Assembly (NCBI RefSeq): GCF_013300825.1 | Contig: NZ_JAAIMY010000014.1 | Coordinates: 1-64,000 of the forward strand | Direction of reading: 5' to 3' | DNA length: 64,000 bases | Source: Blautia wexlerae | Lineage (GTDB): Bacteria; Bacillota; Clostridia; Lachnospirales; Lachnospiraceae | Shown: positions 1 to 8,564 of the stretch, piece after piece | Numbering within the stretch: position 1 is the first letter of the stretch | Layout of the letters: every line of letters starts with the position of its first letter | Translations under genes and position numbers: made by a program | Notes under the pieces: generated by a model | Databases searched by the model: none | The model's input: only the letters and a program-made list of their open reading frames with translations | Told to the model about the DNA's origin: nothing

Positions 1-482
1 TCCAGACGTACACAGGACCATTTCCAGTCATGACCGTCATAGAGTTTCAGGTATGCTTCGTCTTTCCCTTCCGCGCCTTCACGATACATGACATCACGGT
101 AGAAGACCGGCATGGCGTGATTTTCATATACAAGCTTTGGTTTCCCGCTCTTTCCGTCGGTCTTTTCCCATAGATCCAGCCGTGTTTTATAAGAGGATAC
201 TGTCCCCAGTGCATGCTGGATGGCAGATCTGCGCAGATAGGAAGGCATCTTTGGGAACCGGATATCAAAATCAAAACAGGCATGGTTTTTCTTCGTAGTA
301 TGTACCAGATGTTCTGCAACATTAAAACGCCTCTTTGCATCCGGGATTTCTGCTAATTCTTCCCATACCTGCACATAAATCCCAATCAGATAGCTGACAG
401 CAGAACGGTAGATCTCCAGTGTCTGGCGGATCGGGATATTCTGTTTTCGTAATTCTACACCATAACTGGATATTATCTGCAT
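1..482 (-). CDS. TnpB-like protein of an IS200/IS605-type element, N-terminal part
   Basis: An open frame runs from an ATG at 482 leftwards to the window edge without a stop, so about 160 N-terminal residues are visible. The protein starts MQIISSYGVELRKQNIPIRQ and contains FPKMPSYLRRSAIQHALGTVSSYKTRL, then a PVFYR segment. This pattern matches the wedge/N-terminal region of TnpB (OrfB) proteins of IS605-type elements, which are RNA-guided nucleases. The RuvC and zinc-finger regions would lie outside the window. No TnpA gene is seen upstream, so a tnpB-only (IS1341-type) element is likely. The neighbouring AraC gene is truncated, consistent with insertion here. Family assignment is from remembered sequence patterns, not a search. 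Confidence 0.62.
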   Translation of the reverse strand, partial: MQIISSYGVELRKQNIPIRQTLEIYRSAVSYLIGIYVQVWEELAEIPDAKRRFNVAEHLVHTTKKNHACFDFDIRFPKMPSYLRRSAIQHALGTVSSYKTRLDLWEKTDGKSGKPKLVYENHAMPVFYRDVMYREGAEGKDEAYLKLYDGHDWKWSCVRL

Positions 483-546
483 TTTTATTTTTCCCTGATA
501 ACTCTTTTCTCAGATTCTGTTGTTCTTTCTACTACCCATGGCTATA

Positions 547-569
547 TTTTAGCACATATAGTGCTAAAA
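547..569. repeat. Perfect hairpin upstream of the TnpB-like gene, candidate element end
   Basis: TTTTAGCAC and GTGCTAAAA are perfect 9-base arms around a 5-base ATATA loop, about 65 bases upstream of the TnpB-like start. IS200/IS605 elements carry subterminal imperfect or perfect hairpins instead of terminal inverted repeats, so this may be the left-end hairpin. The exact cleavage site cannot be placed. The remaining bases 570-774 hold no supported gene. Confidence 0.35.
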
Positions 570-774
570 ATAAACATATGTTTTCCTTTGGGTAAAAAAT
601 TTCCAGGCTAAAGTAACGAGAATGCGACGCGCAATTATTCAATACATCCGATGAATGGTTCTCTGTCACCGAAAATGAAATATGGAACTGGGATTCTTAC
701 TGCATCCATTCCCATGGATTTAATTCTTGTGAAGTCTCTTTCTGTAATGTACTCAGAACGATGGATCTTGATTC

Positions 775-1143
775 TTGCTTCATAGACTTCTTTCTGATAT
801 TGCCTCCAAAAATATCTGGGTGGAACAATCCAAAGATTACATTTTCAAACATTTACATGAAAAAATCCGCATCCAGGATATTGCAGAGTATCTGCATCTG
901 AATGCGAATTATCTTTCTGAACTATTCAGGCAATGTGAAAACGTTACTCTTACAGATTTCATTTTACAGGAAAAGGTAAAGCTTACCAGGAATCTTCTGG
1001 CTTGTTCCCCCTATTCTTATATTGAAATCGCCACTTATCTGGGATTTTCCTCTCAGAGTCATCTGGGAAAAGTGTTTAAAAAATATACAGGAATGACTCT
1101 GCGGCAGTATCGGGAAAAATACGGGCAGAACTTTAATAAATGA
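775..1143 (+). pseudogene. AraC-family regulator, C-terminal DNA-binding part only
   Basis: The 122 residues are the two-helix-turn-helix AraC/XylS DNA-binding domain: IQDIAEYLHLNANYLSELF is the first HTH, and the second is followed by the family signature around GFSSQSHLGKVFKKYTGMT. The ligand or sensor domain is absent. A TGA lies just before the first usable codon (TTG at 775), with no ATG and no clear ribosome binding site. An open stretch in another frame just upstream (about 620-775) could be the frameshifted remainder but is not recognisable. The most likely history is truncation by the adjacent TnpB-type element. A free-standing HTH protein is possible but less likely. Confidence 0.6.
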
Positions 1144-1156
1144 ATGCTTTTCGCTG

Positions 1157-1615
1157 TTATGCCATTCCATTCACTGTTTTATACTTATACAGCATCTCTG
1201 CATGGTTCTGTTCCTCAATCTGGATATCTGCCAGCAGCTTGCGTACACCACTATCGCCAAAGGCAAATACATCATCATTGTATGTTCCTGACACCAGCTT
1301 CTCTGTACCGATACAGTCTGTTGCAAGAAACGCATCGTGCTCTTTGTCTTCCGGTGAACTCATGGCTGTATAGACTGCTTTTGGCTGATAGTCTTTGCCT
1401 GACCTGTCATTACAGTTACATTCAGGCACACTTCCGGAAAGAATCATTGACAAAGACTCATAATGCTTCTGTTCTTCCTGCTGGATATTCCGGAAAAGAT
1501 TTTTAAGCTCCGGGTCCCTGGCCTGTTCTGCGTATTTTCCATACTTTTCCACACAGCTTTTCTCTTGTGTCTGAAGATCTTCGATTACTGAACGTTCCTT
1601 TTCTTTTAAAATCAT
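1157..1615 (-). CDS. CotF-like spore coat / ferritin-like protein
   Basis: The 152-residue product begins MILKEKERSVIEDLQTQEKSC and has two helical stretches with EEQKHYESL and EEQNHAEMLYKYK, the repeated E..H pattern of ferritin-like four-helix bundles of the CotF spore coat family. A central segment rich in Cys, Asn and charged residues separates them. An AAGGAG site sits 9 bases before the ATG. Proteins of this family coat spores or bind metal in spore formers. It is a single gene transcribed away from the MATE gene. I am confident of the family but not of a spore role in this organism. Confidence 0.7.
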   Translation of the reverse strand: MILKEKERSVIEDLQTQEKSCVEKYGKYAEQARDPELKNLFRNIQQEEQKHYESLSMILSGSVPECNCNDRSGKDYQPKAVYTAMSSPEDKEHDAFLATDCIGTEKLVSGTYNDDVFAFGDSGVRKLLADIQIEEQNHAEMLYKYKTVNGMA

Positions 1616-1733
1616 AGTCTGTTGTCTCCTTTTTTAAGAAATACTGTATTTTGTTACATGAAAATAGTATGGATAAAAAATGCTTTTTTATTCTCTGTAT
1701 CATGACTTATGACAATTTCAGAGAATATTTTGT

Positions 1734-1876
1734 GTTACTGTTCACATGCCACTGTCCCGCGAGGTGTTTTGGCATGAATATGCCAAAATCCCGAGACATA
1801 CGAGCCAAAATTCCATTGCCGCAGGCAATCTGGAATGAATTTTGGCTACGTTACTGTGAACGGAGTGAACAGTAAC
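1734..1876. mobile_element. 143-bp miniature inverted-repeat element, copy 1
   Basis: The element has 12-base terminal inverted repeats, GTTACTGTTCAC at the left and GTGAACAGTAAC at the right. It is flanked by a perfect 8-base duplication TATTTTGT (1726-1733 and 1877-1884). Internally it forms several hairpins (TTTTGGCAT/ATGCCAAAA; CCAAAATTC/GAATTTTGG with nested GCC/GGC pairing) and encodes no protein. It differs at one base from the reverse-oriented copy at 25143-25285. It fills most of the gap between the coat gene and the MATE gene. Size, ends and duplication are those of a non-autonomous transposon; the transposase that moves it is not in the window. Confidence 0.9.
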
Positions 1877-1973
1877 TATTTTGTTCCAACACCACTGCAT
1901 CAGAGTGAATTTCTGTTTACTTTATGATATACTTATATGCACGATAAAAGTTTTAAACTTAGGAAGATTTATA

Positions 1974-3341
1974 ATGAAACGAATTGATTTTGAAAACGGA
2001 ACTGTAACCAACAATATATTAAGTGCTGCACTTCCCATGCTGGTAGCGCAGATATTGAATCTTTTATACAACATTGTGGACCGTATCTATATCGCCAGGA
2101 TCCATGATATAGGAACAACTGCACTTGGCGCTGTGGGCTTATGCTTTCCGATCATCATGATCATTACTGCTTTCAGTAATCTCTTTGGTTCCGGAGGTGC
2201 ACCAATTTTCTCTATCAACCGCGGAAAAGGAGATTCCAGGACTGCTGACATGATCATGAATACTGCTTTCACCATGTTATGTGGAAGTGCTGCTGTGCTG
2301 ATGCTGATCGGATTTCTTTTTGCCCGCCCCTTACTGACTCTGTTTGGTGCTTCAGATGATGCTCTGGTTTATGCGTATCCCTATCTGATGATTTACCTTC
2401 TGGGTACTCTCCCTTCCATGATAGCAACAGGAATGAATCCTTTTATCAATGCACAGGGATATGCCATTATCGGTATGCTGTCAGTAACAGTCGGTGCAGT
2501 GGCAAATATTATTCTTGATCCGATTTTTATTTTTGTTCTGGATATGGGGATTAAGGGTGCAGCGATTGCTACTGTCATCTCTCAGATTCTCTCTGCCTTG
2601 CTTGTATTTTATTTTCTTCATGGAAAATCAGAATTGAAGGTAAGATGGATTCATATAAATGAGATTTCTGAGTGCACCAGACATGCCAGGGATATCATCA
2701 GTCTGGGGTCTGCTGGATTTATCATGCAGCTGACCAACAGTCTGGTAAGTATTTGCTGCAATAATGTTCTTTCCGTGACAGGCGGTGATATTTATATCTC
2801 TGTCATGACTATTATATCCAGTGTTCGCCAGATGGTAGAGACGCCTATCCATGCGATCAATGAGGGAACCTCTCCTGTTCTCAGCTACAATTACGGAGCC
2901 AGACGTCCTGACAGGGTAAAGAAAGCAGGGGTTGTTCTGATCATTATGGTTCTGATCTATACAGGTATCATGTGGAGCGTCATTCTCATTGCCCCTGAAT
3001 TTCTGATCGGGATCTTCAGTTCAGACAAACTACTATTAAAGGATGCAGTTCCTGCACTGAAACTTTACTTTGCAGCATTTATTTTTATGGATCTGCAGTA
3101 TATTGGTCAGACTGTGTTTAAATCATTAAATAAAAAAAAGCAGGCGATTTTTTTCTCCCTGCTTCGTAAAGTATTTATCGTGGTTCCGCTGACTTATTTC
3201 CTGCCCTATGGATTACACATGGGTACAGATGGCGTGTTTATGGCAGAGCCGGTATCTAATGTAATCGGTGGTTCTCTGTGCTTTATTACCATGCTGGTTA
3301 CAATCTTGCCTGAATTAAACAAAATGGGAAACTCCCGATAA
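1974..3341 (+). CDS. MATE-family multidrug/Na+ antiporter
   Basis: This 455-residue integral membrane protein has about 12 hydrophobic segments and the MATE features LPMLVAQILNLLYNIVDRIYIAR in helix 1, a second-half repeat with MQLTNSLVSICCN, and NYGARRPDRV, as in DinF/NorM-type exporters. MATE proteins expel cationic drugs or metabolites using Na+ or H+ gradients. The start at 1974 (MKRIDFENGTV) is chosen because an AGGAAG lies 7 bases upstream; the frame stays open further upstream but without a ribosome site. The miniature element insertion ends 98 bases before the start and may affect its promoter. Substrate cannot be told. Confidence 0.88.
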   Translation: MKRIDFENGTVTNNILSAALPMLVAQILNLLYNIVDRIYIARIHDIGTTALGAVGLCFPIIMIITAFSNLFGSGGAPIFSINRGKGDSRTADMIMNTAFTMLCGSAAVLMLIGFLFARPLLTLFGASDDALVYAYPYLMIYLLGTLPSMIATGMNPFINAQGYAIIGMLSVTVGAVANIILDPIFIFVLDMGIKGAAIATVISQILSALLVFYFLHGKSELKVRWIHINEISECTRHARDIISLGSAGFIMQLTNSLVSICCNNVLSVTGGDIYISVMTIISSVRQMVETPIHAINEGTSPVLSYNYGARRPDRVKKAGVVLIIMVLIYTGIMWSVILIAPEFLIGIFSSDKLLLKDAVPALKLYFAAFIFMDLQYIGQTVFKSLNKKKQAIFFSLLRKVFIVVPLTYFLPYGLHMGTDGVFMAEPVSNVIGGSLCFITMLVTILPELNKMGNSR

Positions 3342-3346
3342 GCAGA

Positions 3347-3426
3347 AAAGTCCTCAGTATTTATCTATTTTTAACTATCGCATAACTTTGCAGAAATTGT
3401 AAAAAGGATAAACAATGAGGACTTTT
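3347..3426. terminator. Long-loop inverted repeat after the MATE gene
   Basis: AAAAGTCCTCA (3347-3357) pairs with TGAGGACTTTT (3416-3426), followed by ATTTA. The loop of about 58 bases is long, so this is a probable but unusual rho-independent terminator between convergent genes. Confidence 0.45.
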
Positions 3427-3459
3427 ATTTAACTGAACATGAGAGTTCTTTACATAGCT

Positions 3460-3888
3460 TCATATATTTCCCAATATAATATTAATCAGGTTCTTATCGA
3501 GCATGATCGTCCGATTCCATGGGTTAAGAATAATTCCCTCAATCTCATTTACCTGTAATGCTGAATGAAAAAGCTGATCTATGTCTGTCAGAAAAGTGGA
3601 TTGTACGCTTCCGCCGCCTTTCAGTTCTTCCTCAAAGCTTGTAAATGCCGCCCACCAGACTTTTCCATCTCCGGTTTTCACTGTGCCGATCCGGAGCTGG
3701 TTGTCTCCTGTGGGCGGTTCTACTGAAAGGATAAACTGGCCGTTTTCTCTCATTCGTCTACGGATTACAGTCAGTGTATGTGCCAGCATTTCCTGAGTGG
3801 CTTCCTGCTGCAGAGCAGCGATCGCCTGCTCTATTTTTTCATTTCCCTGAAGACCTTTATCCTGATTTACATTCTTATTATCGCTCAT
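3460..3888 (-). CDS. SseB-like domain protein
   Basis: The 142-residue soluble protein has an N-terminal charged linker (about 25 residues), then a single alpha/beta domain with YIRR-type FILSVEPPTG, WWAAFTSFEEEL, a GGG turn and a C-terminal GIILNPWNRTIMLDKNLI. NPW followed by a short strand near the end is the signature of the SseB N-terminal domain family, whose members occur widely in Firmicutes with no settled function. Start ATG at 3888. It sits first in a run of small minus-strand genes and has its own spacing (57 bases from the next), so co-transcription is possible but not shown. Confidence 0.65.
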   Translation of the reverse strand: MSDNKNVNQDKGLQGNEKIEQAIAALQQEATQEMLAHTLTVIRRRMRENGQFILSVEPPTGDNQLRIGTVKTGDGKVWWAAFTSFEEELKGGGSVQSTFLTDIDQLFHSALQVNEIEGIILNPWNRTIMLDKNLINIILGNI

Positions 3889-3945
3889 ATTAATATCTCT
3901 TTTATGCCTTTCATCGTTTTATTTCCAGTACATTTTCTGAATTTT

Positions 3946-4281
3946 TCAGCTTTTTGATGGCTTTCTCAGGATTTCATGCGGTGCTTCTATCTCATTTGCC
4001 AGCGTATGTTCTGTCAGCTCTGATAACAGTTTCAACTTCTTATTGAGCAGAGGCCGCATACAGTTCGGAACATGTTCCTGGTGTGCTCTGTGGATTGCCA
4101 CACATTCCTTGCAGTTTCCGTGATAACGACAGGCTTTCTGGCAGGAACAGTGATCCTTCTCCTTGTATTCTTCACGAAATTCTGCCGCGAATTCCTCCTG
4201 CAGACGCAAACCCTCTGCACGGTTTCCTTTATGAAACTCAGCCATTGCGTCTAATTCCTTCTGATTTCCTTCAATCTTCAT
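3946..4281 (-). CDS. Small cysteine-rich protein with C-x-C and H-x2-C-x2-C motif
   Basis: The 111-residue protein has a central cluster HCSCQKACRYHGNCKECVAIHRAH followed by PNCMR, giving six Cys and several His in 35 residues. This suggests a bound metal or Fe-S cluster. Similar short proteins with CSC..C..HGNC..C are common in Clostridia as uncharacterised families. The N-terminal 45 residues are acidic/helical and the C-terminus is a helix. The ATG at 4281 is preceded by a GGAAATTC stretch, a weak ribosome site. No function is claimed. Confidence 0.6.
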   Translation of the reverse strand: MKIEGNQKELDAMAEFHKGNRAEGLRLQEEFAAEFREEYKEKDHCSCQKACRYHGNCKECVAIHRAHQEHVPNCMRPLLNKKLKLLSELTEHTLANEIEAPHEILRKPSKS

Positions 4282-4369
4282 ATGTTGAATTTCCTTTCCC
4301 AGCCTTCATTACGGATTTTCTGCTTTACTTAAGATCTCTTTTTGCGTTCTCTGCTCTTGTTCTTAATTT

Positions 4370-4687
4370 TTAATCCTGTTTATATTTCACAGCAGTTCCA
4401 TACGCAATAACTTCTGCTGCCCCTGACATTACCTGGGAGGAGCCATATTTCACACCGATCACAGCATCCGCATTCATCTCTTTGGCTTCATCTACCATAC
4501 GCTTGGTGGCAATCTGTCTTGCCTCATTGAGCATTTCCGTATAGCCTGTGATCTCTCCGCCTACCAGAGTCTTCATCCCTGCCATGAAATCTTTTCCTAC
4601 ATTTTTTGTCTGTACAACTGTTCCCTTTACAATTCCCAGTGCCTCAAACTCTACACCCGGAATGTATTCAATACTTAGAAGCTTCAT
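4370..4687 (-). CDS. YbjQ-family (UPF0145) protein
   Basis: The 105-residue protein shows the family pattern: VQTKNVGKDFMAGMKTLVGGEITGYTEML, then MNADAVIGVKYGSSQVMSGAAEVIAYGTAV. YbjQ proteins form a small pentameric beta-barrel fold once described as heavy-metal-binding; their role is unknown. I chose the second Met (4687) rather than an upstream in-frame Met because a GGAGGAG lies 8 bases before it. The gene start lies inside the 3' end of the MerR-like gene (20-base overlap), so the two are translationally coupled, suggesting that YbjQ works with, or is read through from, the regulator. Confidence 0.8.
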   Translation of the reverse strand: MKLLSIEYIPGVEFEALGIVKGTVVQTKNVGKDFMAGMKTLVGGEITGYTEMLNEARQIATKRMVDEAKEMNADAVIGVKYGSSQVMSGAAEVIAYGTAVKYKQD

Positions 4688-5309
4688 CCTCTTCTCCTCC
4701 TTCAATCTCTTTCATGCGTCCTGCAAGTGCTGCCAGAATTCCTCCGATGATCACAACCGGTATGGCGATCAGAAATATCAGCAGTCCGGTCGGTATGGGA
4801 TCTTGTGTATTTGCCCACAGCATAAGCCCTATGGTAAATCCCATAAGCAAGATCATAACTACTGCTCCAATGATCGCTCCTGTCCTTCTTTTCTTACGGA
4901 TATCTGTTTTCTTTATATCCATAAACCTTGCACCCTCTTTCTCCATCTGCTCGATTTCTTCCAGACAGTTCTCGGCATTCAAGGTATCCAGGGACTGATG
5001 CTCTGCGATCAGGCGCTCACACATTTCCTGCATTTTCACAAGGCCCTCCCTGCGGCGTTCCAGTTCTCCCAGGTGCTGTTCCAGACAAAACTGCAGGCTT
5101 TTCCTCTTTTCAAAAAGAGCTCTCATCTCTTCTATGGAAATATCCATCTTCCGGAATAATTTGATTTCCTGAAGTCTGGCAATATCTGCCGTATGATATT
5201 CCCGGTATCCGTTCTCTGCACGCTCCACATTCAGGAGACCCTGCTCTTCATAAAAACGGATATTCTTTCTGGTGATGCCTACCAGCTCTTCCACCTGTTT
5301 GATCTTCAT
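4668..5309 (-). CDS. MerR-family regulator with C-terminal transmembrane segments
   Basis: Residues 1-70 are a MerR winged-helix domain (MKIKQVEELVGITRKNIRFYEEQGLL, then ENGYREYHTADIARLQEI). Residues 70-130 form a coiled coil with dimerising heptads. Residues 143-165 and 173-195 are strongly hydrophobic (AIIGAVVMILLMGFTIGLML and LLIFLIAIPVVIIGGILAAL), and a short acidic tail follows. MerR proteins normally end in a soluble effector domain. Here the effector region is replaced by two membrane helices, so the protein is likely anchored to the membrane. It overlaps the YbjQ gene. The signal it senses cannot be told. Confidence 0.8.
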   Translation of the reverse strand: MKIKQVEELVGITRKNIRFYEEQGLLNVERAENGYREYHTADIARLQEIKLFRKMDISIEEMRALFEKRKSLQFCLEQHLGELERRREGLVKMQEMCERLIAEHQSLDTLNAENCLEEIEQMEKEGARFMDIKKTDIRKKRRTGAIIGAVVMILLMGFTIGLMLWANTQDPIPTGLLIFLIAIPVVIIGGILAALAGRMKEIEGGEEDEASKY

Positions 5310-5462
5310 ACTGCTACCTCTTGCTTTCCTGACAGCAGATATAGCTGATCCGCTGCTCTACTGCCCTGTCTGTGCTTTCTTTATACTGCTTCCACAAGGA
5401 GGAAGGTCAAGTATTTTTTGAAAGAAATTGAAAAAAGTATAGCTTCCGGCAGGGGGAATCTT

Positions 5463-6776
5463 TTAAGCTCCTGTACGGTCTGAGCCTCTCATAATTGTGA
5501 TCAGAGAACTGAACAGCAATAACATGGGGTAAAACAATTTCGGCATGATCTGAAATGCAGAAATCTCACCACCCAGCTCATTCACTGCTGAGATCGCAAC
5601 CAGCATCTGTGCACCATATGGAATCACTCCCTGGAAAACACAGGAAAAAGTGTCCAGTATGGAAGCTGTCTTTCTCGGTGTAATCCCATACTCCTCTGCC
5701 ATTTCCTTTGCGATGGGGTTTGCCATTACGATCGCCACTGTATTATTGGCAGTGGCAATATCCATAGTTCCTACCAGAAGTCCCATTCCAAGCTGTCCGC
5801 CCTTCTTTCCGCGGAAAATTTTATGGATCCAGCCAAGAAGTGCATCGAATCCACCATACTTACGTATCAGCGCACACATGGCAGCTACCAGAATCGCCAC
5901 CATACAGGTCTCAAACATTCCGGATACACCGGATCCCATATTTTTCAGGATCTCTACAGGTGTGGTATGTCCTCCGATCAGCATAATAAATGCTCCGGAT
6001 ACGATTCCTGTCAGCAATACCACAAACACATTGATCCCAACAATTCCTCCGATCAATACCAGCACATACGGTATTACCTGTGTCAGATGATAGGGCTGGA
6101 TCACACGGCCCTGGATTTCTGTCTGAAATGACAAAATCAGAATTAAAATCAATGTAGCAACGGCTGCCGGAAGAGCGATCCAGAAGTTTTCCCTGAATTT
6201 GTCTTTCATCTCACATCCCTGACCATTACATGCAGCAATCGTCGTATCTGAAATAAAAGAAAGATTGTCCCCAAACATGGCTCCTCCCATAACAGAAGCC
6301 ACACAAAATGCCAGATCAAATCCTGATGCTGTGGAAACTGCTGCTGCAATCGGTGTCAGAAGGGTAATGGTTCCCACAGAGGTTCCCATAGCCACAGACA
6401 CAAAACAGGCAACTATAAACAGCACAGATACTGAAAATCTGGCAGGTATCAGACTCAGCATACAATATGCAACACTCTCAGCACTGCTTCTTCCCACAAC
6501 CCCAACAAAGGAACCTGCTGCAAGGAAGATTAAAAGCATAGTGATGATATTTTTGTCCCCAACTCCCTGTGCCATGATTTCCAGTTTCTTATCAAAATCC
6601 AGTGCTCTGTTCTGCAGACAGGCAACCAGGATTGCAGCCAGAAATGCTACTACGATCGGCACATTATAAAATCCCATAGGGATTTCCATCACATACTCAA
6701 ACAAAATGCCCAGTCCAAGGTATAATACAAGAAATACACCAATGGGAAGCAAGGCAATTCCTTTTCCTTTTCTCAT
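5463..6776 (-). CDS. NhaC-type Na+/H+ antiporter
   Basis: The 437-residue polytopic protein with about 11 membrane helices carries NhaC features: MGTSVGTITLLTPIAAAVS, GGAMFGDNLSFISDTTIAA, MDIATANNTVAIVMANPIAKEM and a late DTFSCVFQGVIPYGAQML. The FGDNLSFISDTTIAA segment is highly conserved in this superfamily and lines the ion path. The family exchanges Na+ or carboxylates for H+ or another substrate. It begins with MRKGKGIALLP at 6776, with a GAAAGATG context and GAGGATG upstream. It is a single gene between unrelated neighbours. Exact substrate is not determined. Confidence 0.82.
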   Translation of the reverse strand: MRKGKGIALLPIGVFLVLYLGLGILFEYVMEIPMGFYNVPIVVAFLAAILVACLQNRALDFDKKLEIMAQGVGDKNIITMLLIFLAAGSFVGVVGRSSAESVAYCMLSLIPARFSVSVLFIVACFVSVAMGTSVGTITLLTPIAAAVSTASGFDLAFCVASVMGGAMFGDNLSFISDTTIAACNGQGCEMKDKFRENFWIALPAAVATLILILILSFQTEIQGRVIQPYHLTQVIPYVLVLIGGIVGINVFVVLLTGIVSGAFIMLIGGHTTPVEILKNMGSGVSGMFETCMVAILVAAMCALIRKYGGFDALLGWIHKIFRGKKGGQLGMGLLVGTMDIATANNTVAIVMANPIAKEMAEEYGITPRKTASILDTFSCVFQGVIPYGAQMLVAISAVNELGGEISAFQIMPKLFYPMLLLFSSLITIMRGSDRTGA

Positions 6777-6866
6777 CTTTCATCCTCTTTCTACCATAAT
6801 CTCTTTATGGTTATATAATCACCCTGCTATTCTATCATACCCACAGCTTTCCTGCCATAATATTTC

Positions 6867-7721
6867 TCACAGTTTTGGCTGATAGCGCATATCCGATACA
6901 TTGTAAACTGTCACAAAGGCCTTTGGATCTTCATGATTGATGTAAGCCATCAGCTTCTGATATTCTGTTTTGTCTACGATCGTGATGATCTCATTGCGTT
7001 TCTTCATATTATAGGCACCTGTCGCTTCATAGATAGTTGCTCCGCTATGCAGATCTTCGATAATGAATTTACGCAGTTCTTCCTCTTTCTGAGTGATGAC
7101 ACAGACACGACGTTTAATATTATGGTCAAAGATAAAGTGATCCAGAACCATTCCATTAAAGTATGTTCCCAGAATACTCAGCACCACTGTTTTCTTATCA
7201 TATACAAGCGCTGCGGAAAGAGCCACACACATACCGGAAAGAGACATTGCTTTTCCCAGTTCCATGTGGAGATATTTGTTCATAATCTTTGCCACAATAT
7301 CCAGACCACCGGAGGATGCATTTCTGTTAAAAAGAATGCTCAGTCCTACACTGACTATCAGGATATAGCACAGTACATCCAGCTCCTGACTGTTGGTCAT
7401 AGAGCCAAAATCCGGGAATAATTTCTCAAATAATCCGAGAAATAAAGGCAAAACGATGCTGGTGTAAACCGTTTTTACGCCAAATTCGCGTCCGCAGGTA
7501 AAGAAACCAATAATCAGAAGTACCACATTCAAAATCATGGTGATTGTCGACAACGGCAATGGTACAAAGTTTGATAACACGATACCAAGACCGGAGATAC
7601 TACTTACAGAGGTATGGCTCGGCACCAGAAAGAAATAAACTGCTGCCGCAATGATCGCTACCGCACCTGTCAGGATCAGAGCTTCCTTTATGATATCTGC
7701 ATAATTTAGTTGTTTTTTCAT
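6867..7721 (-). CDS. YitT-family membrane protein (YitT_membrane + DUF2179)
   Basis: The 284-residue protein has five or six N-terminal membrane helices with SSISGLGIVLS and NRNASSGGLDIVAKIMNKY, typical of the YitT family, and a C-terminal cytosolic DUF2179 domain of about 80 residues (SGATIYEATGAYNMKKRNEIITIV ... YNVSDMRY). I placed the start at 7721 because AGGAAAA precedes it at suitable spacing; an in-frame Met at 7748 lacks a ribosome site. YitT-type proteins are abundant in Firmicutes, and no transport substrate is established. It stands alone; the gap 7722-7909 holds nothing I can support. Confidence 0.82.
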   Translation of the reverse strand: MKKQLNYADIIKEALILTGAVAIIAAAVYFFLVPSHTSVSSISGLGIVLSNFVPLPLSTITMILNVVLLIIGFFTCGREFGVKTVYTSIVLPLFLGLFEKLFPDFGSMTNSQELDVLCYILIVSVGLSILFNRNASSGGLDIVAKIMNKYLHMELGKAMSLSGMCVALSAALVYDKKTVVLSILGTYFNGMVLDHFIFDHNIKRRVCVITQKEEELRKFIIEDLHSGATIYEATGAYNMKKRNEIITIVDKTEYQKLMAYINHEDPKAFVTVYNVSDMRYQPKL

Positions 7722-7909
7722 TGTTAATTTTCCTGTCTTTCTTTCCATATTCTTGTTCTATTGTAACATATGGGAAGAGAATGTCCATCAGCAATTACAA
7801 AAAGAGGCTGCCTTCCATGACAACCCCTTTGTAAATCCTTATAACCTATAGGACTGCTATAAAATTCGCTTTCATATTTTAGATCGTGTTTGAAAAACAC
7901 TCTAAGATT

Positions 7910-8563
7910 TTATCCTAACGGCTCTGTATGTTCTTCAGATAAATAAGCCTTCTGTTCTTCCTCCGGAGCTTCCCAGATTGTTGTTGTAGTTCCATCCTTA
8001 TCTACATACACTTCTTTTATCTCATCTTTTTTCAGAATCTCATGAAGATTATCATATGGATAAAAAATACAGCTTACATATTTTTCCCACAGGCTCTGTT
8101 CAAAATGGATAGTCATTACACCTGTTTCTCTGTCCAAAGATGTTTTCCAGCGATAATTTCCTTTTATATTCATTCTATATGTTACTTCATCTTTATTATC
8201 CTCAACAATAGTAATCCCGGCATCTTTGTAGTTGATATATGTGACATGTTTATTCATAAAGGTAAACACTGCCACAAAGCAAACTATGGTTGCTGCTATG
8301 GAAAGCAGGATTGTTTTTGTCTTTTTTTTCTTTAAAAATTTCCTGAAATTCTTCAGGTCATTTGCTTCATTGCTGCTTTCTTTTGTCTGCACTGAAACCT
8401 TCATATCATTTTCAAGGTCTGCCTTTGTCTCATGGTATACTCGCTGGCAGATTTCGCAGTTTTGCAGGTGTTCTTCTACAAGTTCTTTTGTGTCATCACT
8501 TACCACATCATCAATGTATAATGGCAGAATATCCTGGATCACATTGCAGTTTATTTTTTCCAT
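7910..8563 (-). CDS. Zinc-finger anti-sigma factor
   Basis: The 217-residue protein begins with an HC2-type anti-sigma zinc finger (CNVIQDILPLYIDDVVSDDT ... EEHLQNCEICQ, with the H-x3-C-x2-C metal site near residues 33-40). A basic linker FRKFLKKKKTK follows, then one membrane helix at about 86-105, then an extracellular domain of about 110 residues. This is the classic layout of an ECF anti-sigma that holds its sigma factor at the membrane. The ATG follows the sigma stop codon by one base, with the ribosome site inside the sigma gene, so expression is coupled. Confidence 0.87.
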   Translation of the reverse strand: MEKINCNVIQDILPLYIDDVVSDDTKELVEEHLQNCEICQRVYHETKADLENDMKVSVQTKESSNEANDLKNFRKFLKKKKTKTILLSIAATIVCFVAVFTFMNKHVTYINYKDAGITIVEDNKDEVTYRMNIKGNYRWKTSLDRETGVMTIHFEQSLWEKYVSCIFYPYDNLHEILKKDEIKEVYVDKDGTTTTIWEAPEEEQKAYLSEEHTEPLG

Positions 8564-8564
8564 G

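Noticed and set aside
1140-1506. Plus-strand frames opposite the CotF-like gene
   Set aside because: No ribosome site; they overlap a recognisable ferritin-like gene on the other strand.
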